From: Neobacillus sp. DY30
Lineage (GTDB): Bacteria > Bacillota > Bacilli > Bacillales > Cytobacillaceae
Length of the DNA: 64,000 bases
Assembly: GCF_030123065.1 (NCBI RefSeq)
Contig: NZ_CP126093.1
Coordinates: forward strand, 3,850,001-3,914,000
Direction of reading: 5' to 3'
In this document: one piece after another, positions 19,871-28,200 of the stretch
Numbering within the stretch: the stretch's first letter is position 1
Layout of the letters: every line of letters begins with the position of its first letter
Notes under the pieces: model-generated
The model's input: the letters and a program-made list of their open reading frames with translations, nothing else
What the model was told of the DNA's origin: nothing
The model's database searches: none
Translations under genes and position numbers: made by a program

Positions 19871-21213
19871 CAGATCTCCTCCCTTCTAAAAATGGCTATT
19901 TGTGTTGGCTGTCCGTACGTTGGATGTTCTTCGCCAATCCCTTGAATGCTGAATTTGTAAGGATATCTTTTCGTCCATGCTTCCACATGCTGAGCAAATT
20001 CTGCTCGTGTCCATTCAAACCGGTGATCATCATGTCGCATTGCTTCATCCATATCATAGAGGACATTGTATTCCTGGTTTGGTGTTGTAACAATCAGAGT
20101 TTTTGGCCGATACTCACCAAGAATCGTATCAACTATTTTTGGGAGCCGGTTCTCGTCAATATGCTCAATCACTTCACACAAAATGATGATGTCTTTATTT
20201 TGCAGCCGGCTGTCAAAATAAAATAAAGACCCTGCGAGTGATTGTGGTTCAACAAATCCTTCTTTATCTATCACTTGTCCAAATCTTTCAATCGCCTTAA
20301 GTCGGGATTTGTTTGAGGGCTCAATCGATAAAATTTCTTTGACACCTTCGACAAATCCAAGCTGTACGGATAGTCTTCCTTCCCCAGCACCAATGTCCAC
20401 AACAGTCTCCCTCTGCGGGAGTGTCCGAATAATGTTCAGTATGGCTTCATAACGCAGGTCGTTTAAGCGAGTCTTCGGGCTCTCTTCCTGGTTACGAACG
20501 TACGGTTTCTTTTCATAGTATTTAGATTGAGAAATTAAGGCATTAAATCGAAGGGCACGCTTGACGATAATTTGTTTTAACGGATGAGTTTCTAGCCATC
20601 CTTCCCCGTAACGTTCGAGTTTCTCCACTTCTCTTTCGTCTAAAAAATAATGCTTATAATTATCGATGACAGGTATGAGAATCGAAACATGCTTAAGCGC
20701 TTTTTGAACGCTCTGCCTGCCGGAGATCGTAACAAATCGTGCGGAGCTTTTTTTACGAATCGTACTTTCTACGCGCTCAATTTCCACTTTGTAACCCATT
20801 GGTTCAAACAAATCAGCCAATTCCTGATCTCTTAAATCCGTTGATACCGGACCAAAAGCCAGTTCCATATCAAATGCGTGGTCCACCCATGGCAGATACT
20901 CTTCATCTGGTTTCCCATTTAAAGCGGTTCCTAATGCCTTGCGGAAGGTAGTAATAAACAAGCTGCTGACGGCAAACTCGCGGTCGTTTATGTAATGGGT
21001 AATATCAAATAAATCGGATGAGTTTCGCACTAAATCTATCGGGTCTGGCTTTACATAGATAAGGAACTGGACTTCTTCTTTTGTAAAAATAGGATAAACG
21101 AGGCGGACCTTAAAGCCTTTTTCATCCCTCTCATACGGGTTATTAGGGTTCTTCGCGATAAGATAAGAGACCACATCTGCACCATTTCCCCTTACTGTTA
21201 ATGATAGCTGCAT
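19870..21213 (-). CDS. hen1: 3' terminal RNA ribose 2'-O-methyltransferase Hen1
   Basis: Bacterial Hen1, 447 aa. The N-terminal half (about 1-240) is the Hen1-specific domain that pairs with Pnkp. The C-terminal half is a SAM methyltransferase with VVDIGAGEGRL (motif I), the metal-binding segment CEVIEHID and a further His in RHDDHRFEW. The enzyme methylates the 2'-OH at an RNA break before sealing, so the repaired site resists a second cut by a ribotoxin. It overlaps pnkp by one base, which makes an operon certain. The ribosome binding site is weak (AAGTGAAGTG). Confidence 0.94.
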   Translation of the reverse strand: MQLSLTVRGNGADVVSYLIAKNPNNPYERDEKGFKVRLVYPIFTKEEVQFLIYVKPDPIDLVRNSSDLFDITHYINDREFAVSSLFITTFRKALGTALNGKPDEEYLPWVDHAFDMELAFGPVSTDLRDQELADLFEPMGYKVEIERVESTIRKKSSARFVTISGRQSVQKALKHVSILIPVIDNYKHYFLDEREVEKLERYGEGWLETHPLKQIIVKRALRFNALISQSKYYEKKPYVRNQEESPKTRLNDLRYEAILNIIRTLPQRETVVDIGAGEGRLSVQLGFVEGVKEILSIEPSNKSRLKAIERFGQVIDKEGFVEPQSLAGSLFYFDSRLQNKDIIILCEVIEHIDENRLPKIVDTILGEYRPKTLIVTTPNQEYNVLYDMDEAMRHDDHRFEWTRAEFAQHVEAWTKRYPYKFSIQGIGEEHPTYGQPTQIAIFRREEI

Positions 21214-21327
21214 ACATTACACTTCACTTTCTGCTGAACTATTTTCTCCTACCTATTATCATTGCATAAAAAGGGATATTTTAGAAATAGGTTGGTAAAT
21301 ATTTAATGAACATAACTCCAAACATAG

Positions 21328-21358
21328 AAAAACACCCACAAACATTTGTGAGTGTTTT
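21328..21358 (-). terminator. terminator of the HTH/F1-beta-like gene
   Basis: A stem of about 13 base pairs on the minus strand (AAACACTCACAAA with a partner containing one G-U pair) ends in a T run. It separates the HTH/F1-beta-like gene from the hen1-pnkp operon, so the two are distinct transcription units unless there is read-through. Confidence 0.8.
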
Positions 21359-21387
21359 ATTGTTTATATTTCAGCCACTATAGACTT

Positions 21388-22437
21388 TCAGGATGATATT
21401 GTTCCGATAAAATTCAACGACGCAATATCCCTGGAATCTACGAAACCATCCAGTATTTTCTTAACATCATTCAAGGTATCCTTTAGACTCACTTCCGCCC
21501 CTTTAATACCTGTAAACTCCTCAGCTACATAGAATGGCTGTGTCAAATATGCCTCTAATCGTTCTCCTCGATGAAATGTTTCTATTTCAGAAGCAGGTAT
21601 TCCGTTAATTCCCTTCACATTAACGAGTGATCGTAGTTCGCGGTAGCGGCGTAATAGCTTTTGTGCTTTTTGTTGGATGGTAAGATGGGTTTGATCTAGG
21701 TGTGCGTCTTCCAATACGGAAGATGTAGAGTAGATTGGGTTTACTGCCGGGAAGCGATGTCTTGCTGCTAGGTCCATATCAAACTGCCATAAAGTTTCAA
21801 GCGGTCCATATGGCAGATCCTCATCCACTGAAGCCCCTTTTAAATCTAGTAAAAAGGTTGTAACAGACTTGATGTCGACATCTTGTAATTTTTCTTGAAG
21901 TTCGTAGATTTCTCCTGTTAAAACATGTGAACGGTCTGCTACAAAAATAATCTCTCTACTTTTTCCAACCTCTGACATTTTTACGAAAGCCTTTTCAATG
22001 GTCTCGGCTACAATCTCTGTATCGTCTAGGATTTCCGCTAACTCCGGGTGATCATTTTCTGGTTTTAATAATACCGTTACATAACCCTCTCGCTTTAAAC
22101 GGTAAACTAATTCCGCAAGTACGACCAACTGCCCCATACCTGGCCGAGCAACAAGTCCAATGGTGCCTCCCTTAACGATTGGCGCAAACAAATCTAATGT
22201 TTTAATTTTTGTTTCAATCATCTCTACATTCTCCCCTCTTAAAATCAATTCATCTAGACTACATTGTGCCAATTCTGCTAAAGCTACGATGGTACGAACT
22301 TCAGAGCGTCCTACTGGAATTTTCCCCGTGCATAAATTAGATACGGTCGCCGGCCGCAACCCTACTTCTTTTGCAGCACTGGTAAGATTGGGCACCCTTC
22401 TTCGTAATAATGGTACATTCAATCTTATATTTTCCAT
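21388..22437 (-). CDS. HTH regulator fused to a degenerate F1-ATPase beta-like domain
   Basis: The 349-aa product has a Cro/XRE-like helix-turn-helix at about residues 17-40 (NLTSAAKEVGLRPATVSNL). From residue 74 to the end it aligns with the nucleotide-binding and C-terminal domains of ATP synthase beta: LDLFAPIVKGGTIGL (81-95), FPAVNPIYSTSSVL (229-242), RYRELRSLVNV (264-274) and FYVAEEFTG (302-310) match LDLLAPYIKGGKIGL, YPAVDPLASTSRAL, RYKELQDIIAI and FHVAEQFTG of AtpD. The P-loop GxGKT reads GMGQL (100-104), so the catalytic Lys and Thr are lost, and DELSEED reads NGIPASE. It is probably a DNA-binding protein using a dead F1-beta fold as sensor or oligomer. The start ATG is 8 bases after GGAGG; a GTG nine bases upstream is unlikely. 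Confidence 0.85.
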   Translation of the reverse strand: MENIRLNVPLLRRRVPNLTSAAKEVGLRPATVSNLCTGKIPVGRSEVRTIVALAELAQCSLDELILRGENVEMIETKIKTLDLFAPIVKGGTIGLVARPGMGQLVVLAELVYRLKREGYVTVLLKPENDHPELAEILDDTEIVAETIEKAFVKMSEVGKSREIIFVADRSHVLTGEIYELQEKLQDVDIKSVTTFLLDLKGASVDEDLPYGPLETLWQFDMDLAARHRFPAVNPIYSTSSVLEDAHLDQTHLTIQQKAQKLLRRYRELRSLVNVKGINGIPASEIETFHRGERLEAYLTQPFYVAEEFTGIKGAEVSLKDTLNDVKKILDGFVDSRDIASLNFIGTISS

Positions 22438-22450
22438 TATTTCCACCTCC

Positions 22451-22531
22451 TTACTTTATATAGTAAAATATGTTACTTTAAAACGCAACATTTTTTACTC
22501 CTAAGAGTAATTTTTTTGCTTTTAAACGTAA
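22451..22531 (-). promoter_or_regulatory. promoter with four tandem palindromic operators
   Basis: Four 16-base sites of the form TTRCTNNNNNNNGYAA lie at 22451-22466 (TTACTTTATATAGTAA), 22473-22488 (TTACTTTAAAACGCAA), 22495-22510 (TTACTCCTAAGAGTAA) and 22516-22531 (TTGCTTTTAAACGTAA). Their starts are 22, 22 and 21 bases apart, about two helical turns, so they sit on one DNA face. On the minus strand TTGCGT (22483-22488) and TACTAT (22460-22465), 17 bases apart, form a promoter lying inside the second and first sites. Binding by the gene's own HTH product would block RNA polymerase; autoregulation is inferred. Confidence 0.75.
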
Positions 22532-22856
22532 TTTGTTATTAATTTTGCTATTCATTACTGATAACACAACCCAATTTATTAAACTAGCAATTATTGCAAT
22601 TACATTAATTTTCTTAATTGGACCTTTATATTTTGGTTTATTCAATTATGCATTTAAGTAAATCATTTATTTTTTCTAAGTCACTAATCTTATTATTCCA
22701 CCCATTACCAAACCTATTTAGCTGATATTTATGTGGATAAAGTACGCTTCCTGTTTCATAAAGTGAGTAAAACTGCTTCAGCTGGGTAGTATATGTTTAG
22801 GATGGTGTGCGCTGATATTTAGTATAGTCCCTATTAATAAACGAGGAAGTGAATAG
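22532..22856. other. intergenic stretch with one possible small membrane ORF
   Basis: Between the operator array and the next gene the only coding hint is a plus-strand frame from TTG 22533 to TAA 22661 (42 codons) ending in a strongly hydrophobic stretch (FIKLAIIAITLIFLIGPLYF). It lacks a ribosome binding site and overlaps no known domain, so it may be a remnant. Nothing else is recognisable. Confidence 0.3.
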
Positions 22857-23147
22857 ATGAATCAGAATAACGAACGCAATGACTTTAGCCGAAATGCAGA
22901 AGAAAGTAGCAACAATCAAGCTGATAATAAAGATAATCCAGGTACCAGTGACTTTGTTGAAGCAGCAGGAACTTTTACTGATGGAATTGCGGGTGCTATG
23001 ATAGGTTCTCAGTTTGGACTAATTGGTACTGTTATAGGCGGTATTTCAGGCGGTGTTATTGGTAACCAGATTGTGGAGGGGGATGAAGCGGATAAAGCTT
23101 CAAATAATCGTGATGTGAGCGATGATATTAACTCTGTAAATAAGTAG
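22857..23147 (+). CDS. glycine-zipper small protein
   Basis: A 96-aa protein with a hydrophilic Asn/Asp-rich N-terminus (about 1-35), a central small-residue helix pair with glycine-zipper spacing (GIAGAMIGSQFGLIGTVIGG, continuing ISGGVIGNQI) and an acidic tail. Glycine zippers insert into or associate with membranes. No signal peptide is present. GAGGAAGTG precedes the ATG. The function is unknown; the composition would suit a spore or membrane-associated small protein, which is inference. Confidence 0.75.
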   Translation: MNQNNERNDFSRNAEESSNNQADNKDNPGTSDFVEAAGTFTDGIAGAMIGSQFGLIGTVIGGISGGVIGNQIVEGDEADKASNNRDVSDDINSVNK

Positions 23148-23291
23148 GCATTTTTTTGATTTCAATTATTTTAACAAGGACTTATCAAAGGAAAAACACC
23201 TAAGGAAAGTGAGAGGATACAATAAAAAAGGAGAGTGTGTATCGGGGATGAAAAGTAAATGAAATGGATATTGGATAAAATAAATACAATT

Positions 23292-23321
23292 AAAGCAATT
23301 CTCATTATTGAGAATTGCTTT
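23292..23321. terminator. hairpin terminator between convergent genes
   Basis: A perfect 13-base inverted repeat (AAAGCAATTCTCA, partner 23309-23321) with a 4-base loop lies between the glycine-zipper gene and the convergent beta-helix gene. Confidence 0.75.
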
Positions 23322-23403
23322 CAATCCCATAGAATATTCAAGTATTGCTCCCTATAAGTTTTTTTAAAAATTTGGTCACTATCTATTGTTAGTATACTTA
23401 GAT

Positions 23404-24591
23404 TTACCACGTTCCTAATGTTACAACTAATCTTCCATCTTGTTTAAACATGTTGAGAGATTGTCTAACATAGCCAGTACCATATTTTATAATTCTGGGC
23501 TTAGTGGTGGTTTTGTCACCCCATATGCAGTTGGTTACTACACCACTACTTGCGTCATCCCAGTACATAACACCATTGATTTTACAACCATTGAACACAA
23601 TCCCATTTTGTCGAACATGGACATAGGTTACATAAGGGTCAGTATAACCATCACTAATAACATGACAATTATTAAAGGCTACGTATGTATTATTTTGAAT
23701 GGAATAAATGGCTTGGATATCTATTGCTCTAGCTGTACAGTAAATCCAACATCCATCAAATACAAAATCTGACATATCAGCTCCTGTAACAGCATAGAGT
23801 GTGTTTAAGTCGATGATTACGTGAGAGAATTTGAAAGCCAATCCTCGTACTACATTTACCCCAATTTTAGCTGAACCGATGAACCCTCCCAAGAATGTAC
23901 AGCCCTCTGGACGTCTGATAAATCCTTGATAGGTTGCTCCATTTACATAAACACCGTTATATAAACCCGAAAATTGACAGCCAACAAAGGTGTTATTAAC
24001 AATTTGTCCTTGTATTTTTAAACCACAATCCCAAATATAGGACGTGTGAATATTTTCAAAATAACTCCCCCATACCTCAGCTAAAAATAAACCAGTAGAG
24101 ACATAGGAGATTGAGATGTTTTTAAATGCGCATTTATAGACAGAATAGTTAACACTGGTGGATTGTGTAATTTCACTTTGATCTGCGGTGCCCATATACA
24201 TACCAATAAGGTTACTGTAATTGGGATTTCCACTAATCTTCAAATCCTCTATAAATCTAGTGCTCATAGATAAATCTGTTCCCGCAAAAGGTTCTCGACC
24301 CTTTACCCAAATTATCGTATTAATTGGAACACTAGCACCTACTGTAACTTTATTCCATACACTTGATACTTTTATTGATGCATTGTTCCCGATAACAGAA
24401 ATATAATTAGGGATAACGAGTGTTTGTGTAATTACATAGGTTACATGAGGTTTAAGGTTTACTATCCCCATGCCTCCCGAGGCGCTAGCAATACAGTGTT
24501 TCAAGGCTTCAGTATCATCAGAAAAACCATCACCCTTTGCTCCGAAATCCTCCGGTAATAGGTAGTATTGCATAGAGTTTGGAGTAGACAA
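23404..24591 (-). CDS. pectate-lyase-superfamily right-handed beta-helix protein
   Basis: The 395-aa protein opens with DFGAKGDGFSDDTEALKHCI, the signature of the Pectate_lyase_3/GH28-like domain found in phage tailspikes and surface polysaccharide-binding proteins. The rest shows short repeating strands rich in Asn, Val and Gly (HVIIDLNTL, FNNCHVIS, FNGCKING), typical of parallel beta-helix rungs. There is no signal peptide. No phage genes are nearby, so a tailspike origin is only a possibility. GGAGC-type sequence precedes the start. It is monocistronic. Confidence 0.8.
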   Translation of the reverse strand: MSTPNSMQYYLLPEDFGAKGDGFSDDTEALKHCIASASGGMGIVNLKPHVTYVITQTLVIPNYISVIGNNASIKVSSVWNKVTVGASVPINTIIWVKGREPFAGTDLSMSTRFIEDLKISGNPNYSNLIGMYMGTADQSEITQSTSVNYSVYKCAFKNISISYVSTGLFLAEVWGSYFENIHTSYIWDCGLKIQGQIVNNTFVGCQFSGLYNGVYVNGATYQGFIRRPEGCTFLGGFIGSAKIGVNVVRGLAFKFSHVIIDLNTLYAVTGADMSDFVFDGCWIYCTARAIDIQAIYSIQNNTYVAFNNCHVISDGYTDPYVTYVHVRQNGIVFNGCKINGVMYWDDASSGVVTNCIWGDKTTTKPRIIKYGTGYVRQSLNMFKQDGRLVVTLGTW

Positions 24592-24947
24592 TATTATCAG
24601 CTCCTTTAAACAATTAGAACAGAACCTTATTAAATCGACTTTTTATCTTATTTATTTAACCGGTCTTAGAGAAATTGTATGCTTATCTGTTGATCCATAT
24701 TAATTGATTTTGCGTGATTATGAACATTCTGCACCGTTAGCGCAGCATACAAAAAAGACCCAGCTACAATTTAACTGTATTTTAACATTTTCTTGTTCAA
24801 CTAAATAGAGATCGCTGCAGCCATCCCTTCTTTAACTCTTACTACACTTTGTTTAAGTGCATTTATTCACATTCAAATATCTGACTCTAGATGAACCACA
24901 TTAAATGGGTTATTTTGCACAGACTAACGGTTAAGGAGAGATAATAA
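24592..24947. other. intergenic stretch, no feature recognised
   Basis: These 356 bases separate two divergent genes and probably hold both promoters. I found no convincing small gene, riboswitch, strong hairpin or repeat here. Confidence 0.4.
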
Positions 24948-25493
24948 ATGGAGATGGTTGATATGGATGGTACTGTAAAGGAGTTAATTGCTTTACAAGA
25001 AAGATATGCCACTTTGACTATTGAAGGGTGGTTATCAACTTCTTTATTTACTTGGGGTTGGTGGTTTCTAGCAATCTTTTTTGTAGTACCTTGGTTGATA
25101 TTCGTTATGCTTCTTGATAGAGACCGTACTCTTGAAATCTGGAGTTTTGGACTAATTATAATAATAATCACCAGTTTTATTGACGATCTGGGTAGTGAAA
25201 TATGTGCTTGGATTTATCCTATTAAGTTTGTTCCTGCTGGTCTTCTTGCATTTCCGTTCGATTTCTCAATAATTCCAGTGACGTGTATGTTAATATATCA
25301 ATATTTTTATACATGGAAATCATTTAGTATTGCTCTTGTTTGCCAAGCTACCATTTTTGCATTTGTTGGAGAGCCTATTTCAGTTATGCTTGGAACAGTT
25401 ACATATTTAAAATGGAAATACTTATATTCATTTGTTTTTTATATAGTTACTGGATTTATAGCTAAGTTTATTATTCAGAAATGGAAATCATAA
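24948..25493 (+). CDS. CBO0543-like integral membrane protein
   Basis: A 181-aa protein with about five transmembrane helices (around 37-55, 66-82, 95-112, 125-145 and 155-175) and a hydrophilic N-terminus of about 30 residues. The WGWWFLAIFFVVPWLIFVML start and Trp/Tyr-rich helices resemble the CBO0543 family of uncharacterised Firmicute membrane proteins, which I recall only from family descriptions. GGAG lies 9 bases before the ATG. A shorter, possibly related protein is encoded at 45712-46131. Role unknown. Confidence 0.75.
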   Translation: MEMVDMDGTVKELIALQERYATLTIEGWLSTSLFTWGWWFLAIFFVVPWLIFVMLLDRDRTLEIWSFGLIIIIITSFIDDLGSEICAWIYPIKFVPAGLLAFPFDFSIIPVTCMLIYQYFYTWKSFSIALVCQATIFAFVGEPISVMLGTVTYLKWKYLYSFVFYIVTGFIAKFIIQKWKS

Positions 25494-25527
25494 TCTAAAT
25501 ATTCAATCAAGCGCTATATTAAAGTGG

Positions 25528-26397
25528 TCAATGTCTATAATATTCAGTTACCAGTTTCATGAAATTTTTGGCAGGTGTAGAGACAAAATGGTGTTCAAGC
25601 CAAATGACTCCTAAAGAAGAGAACATATTGGCATTGTTTATCGGTGCCCCGTAAAGTGTTTTTGCCCCATAGACATCAAAAACCGATTTTGGCACAATCG
25701 TTACCCCCATTCCCCCCTTAACCAATTCCATTAATACATGCATATCAGAGCATTCTGCAATATTTGTTAGTGAAAGTTTTTGACTAGTAAAAGCTTCCAG
25801 AATCGTATTATATATACCTAAGCCTTCTGTACTAGGAATAATAAGGGGCAATCGTGAAACCTCTTCTAAGGATATATTGTCTACTTCTTTTTTGCTGACG
25901 AAAATAAAAGGCTCATTAATAAGATGATGATAGGTCAAATCTTGATGTTCAAGTGGAAGACGTACAAATGCCATTTCAATCGCCCGCGTTTTAACCATTT
26001 CAGCTAAATAAATAGAATCATTTTGAACAATTTTTAAAGACACAAGGGGATAATTATGGTGAAAGGATTGAAGCATTTCCGAAAATCCTGAAACAGATAA
26101 GGTGTTAATTCCTATATTTAGTGCGCCCCTTTTTCCCTCTTCTGTATCCTTTAATTCAATTTTAATTTCTTCAAAACTAGTCACAAATTGCCGAGCACGT
26201 TGATAGAGTAGATGTCCCTTATCGGTTAACTCCATGCTCTTTCCATTTCTCTCAATTAATTTTACTCCTAGTTCCTCCTCCAATTGTTTCAACAGTATGC
26301 TAAGGGGAGGCTGAGACATATGAAGCCGATTTGCAGCAGCTGTTATATTTTTTTCTTCAGCAATAGCTATGAAATACCGTAATTGTTTAATGTCCAT
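25528..26397 (-). CDS. LysR-family transcriptional regulator
   Basis: A 289-aa LysR-type regulator. The winged HTH (about 1-60; FIAIAEEKNITAAANRLHMS, then QPPLSILLKQLEEELGVKL) is followed by a periplasmic-binding-like effector domain (about 90-289). The gene diverges from an NCS2-type permease at 26505, the usual arrangement for a LysR protein controlling the neighbouring transporter, so a purine, pyrimidine or related ligand is plausible by inference. The ATG at 26397 is preceded by GGAAGAAGAC. Confidence 0.93.
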   Translation of the reverse strand: MDIKQLRYFIAIAEEKNITAAANRLHMSQPPLSILLKQLEEELGVKLIERNGKSMELTDKGHLLYQRARQFVTSFEEIKIELKDTEEGKRGALNIGINTLSVSGFSEMLQSFHHNYPLVSLKIVQNDSIYLAEMVKTRAIEMAFVRLPLEHQDLTYHHLINEPFIFVSKKEVDNISLEEVSRLPLIIPSTEGLGIYNTILEAFTSQKLSLTNIAECSDMHVLMELVKGGMGVTIVPKSVFDVYGAKTLYGAPINNANMFSSLGVIWLEHHFVSTPAKNFMKLVTEYYRH

Positions 26398-26441
26398 TGT
26401 CTTCTTCCTTCATTTAAAAAATGTATGGTTTTAAAACAAAT

Positions 26442-26458
26442 TATATATTTTTCATATA
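26442..26458. promoter_or_regulatory. candidate LysR binding box
   Basis: TATAT (26442-26446) and ATATA (26454-26458) form a 17-base inverted repeat in the 107-base gap between the divergent lysR and permease genes, fitting the loose T-N11-A pattern. The AT-rich context makes chance occurrence possible. Confidence 0.35.
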
Positions 26459-26504
26459 GCCATGTCCATGTTACGATAACCAACAAACAAGAAAGGAGAA
26501 ATAC

Positions 26505-27792
26505 ATGGAACGCCTATTTAAGTTACAGCAACATGGTACGACGCTTGCAAAGGAACTTTCTGCCGGTTTTATTTCGTATATAACAGTAGTCTACATTATT
26601 ATTGTCAATGCTACGATTTTGGCTGCGGCAGGTATTCCATTTGAGGCAGGTATCATTGCGACGATATTAACTAGTTTTTTTGGATGTTTAATTATTGGTT
26701 TTTGGAGCAACACCCCAATTCTTCTCATTCCTGGTATGGGGCTAAATGCGATGTTCACTTATACAATCGTTCAATCAGGGGGATTTTCTTGGCAAGAAGC
26801 GTTGGCGATGGTTTTCGTTACAGGGCTCATTTTCGTTGTGATTGCTTTTACACCCCATAGCGAAGATGATAACAACCTCGATTCCAAATTCCTTAAAGGA
26901 AGCCATAACCATTGGAATCGGAATCTTATTGATATTAATTGGGTTTGACAATGCTGGTATTATTACAGATTCCGAGCACACCTTGCTAGCAATTGGAGAT
27001 TTAAGCAGTCCCGGTGCTGTCACTACAATTATTGGTTTGATTATTACGGTAATATTATTTATTAAAAATGTACCCGGAAACCTTCTTTTAAGTATTTTGA
27101 TTACATCATTGTTATCGATTTGGATTGGAGGTTCTGATGTCGAGGGGATTTCCCTTACAATGCCATCTTTTCAAGAATATCGCGGGGTATTTGGACAACT
27201 ATCGTGGGCACAAGTTGGAAATATGGCGTTCTGGCTAACTTCAATCTCTTTTGCAATGGTGGTCGTATTTGAAAATATTGGTTTGATTCATGGACATAAC
27301 AAGATGTTAAAAAGCTCTGAGGGTAGTAAAAAAACACTACAGGCAACAGGGATTTCTGTTTTGACTTCTGGAATATTCGGTACGAGTCCCACCGTTGCAT
27401 CTGTGGAATCAGCAGCTGGAATAACAGCTGGCGGAAGAACAGGGTTAACCACCATTGTAACCGGAATATTGTTTCTTGCTTCGATCTTATTTATACCAGT
27501 TATAAAGATTGTACCCGCTAGTGCGGTTTCGCCTATTCTCATATTAATAGGTGTCCTTATGTTGCAAAACATTGTTCATATTTCCATGGAAGACTTAACA
27601 GAGAGCTTTCCGGCACTCCTGATTATTGTATTGATTCCATTAACCTATAGTATTGCAGATGGTATGGCAATAGGCTTTGTTCTATACCCATTGTTGAAAC
27701 TTTTATTGGGGAAAGGCAAGGAAGTTCACCCTGCGCTTTATTTTATTGCCATTCTGTTTTTTAGCAATTTTGTTATTCAGTACGTATTTTAA
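26505..27792 (+). pseudogene. NCS2 (AzgA-like) purine permease, frameshifted
   Basis: Two overlapping frames together give one NCS2/AzgA-type permease of about 429 aa. The first (26505-26948) has LSAGFISYITVVYIIIVNAT and IPGMGLNAMFTYTIV; the second carries on with KMITTSIPNSLKEAITIGIG, ENIGLIHGH, GTSPTVASVESAAGI and ADGMAIGFVLYP. Removing one C from the CCCC run at 26853-26856 restores AFTPIAKMITTS. The gene is thus a single-base frameshift, either a real mutation or a homopolymer sequencing error. AAAGGAG precedes the start. The divergent LysR gene probably regulates it. Its substrate would be adenine, guanine or hypoxanthine by family. Confidence 0.88.
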
Positions 27793-27858
27793 GTAACTAA
27801 AGTGTCGGCCGGTTAAATTGATCATAATACCTATTATTTTTAAATGGAGGGTCGAATA

Positions 27859-28047
27859 ATGTACGAATATAAATTTATTCAAGTTAAACTTAGTAGATGG
27901 AACAATGTACCGAAAGAAAATTACCATGAAATCATTGCTAAGCATGCAAAAGATGGGTGGAGATTCGTCCAATTATTTGCTCCGGTTACTTCCGGAAACG
28001 GTTCATCTTCTTTTTTTGAGATTATTTTTGAAAGATCTCTCAATTAA
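27859..28047 (+). CDS. DUF4177 family small protein
   Basis: A 62-aa protein with the compact DUF4177 pattern MYEYKFIQVKL followed by a helix and GWRFVQLFAP...FFEIIFER. The start is ATG 27859, 8 bases after GGAGG, not the in-frame ATG at 27844. The family is uncharacterised; the fold resembles small RNA-binding-like alpha/beta domains, which is not evidence of function. It lies 66 bases downstream of the permease, possibly in the same transcript. Confidence 0.85.
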   Translation: MYEYKFIQVKLSRWNNVPKENYHEIIAKHAKDGWRFVQLFAPVTSGNGSSSFFEIIFERSLN

Positions 28048-28200
28048 TAGTGGCATTAAAAAGTTCTTAAATATCTCAAGTGTGGAAACTGGAAAGTTCA
28101 AGATACACAATGCAAATGAATAAAACCTTTCATATTTTGGATATCTTTTAACCTTATGGAAAAAAGCACTCTTAAGTTGAAAAAGGACTGTTTTGGTATT

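Noticed and set aside
26398-26504. Purine riboswitch ahead of the NCS2 permease
   Set aside because: The gap is too short and lacks the conserved purine-aptamer core; LysR control is more likely.
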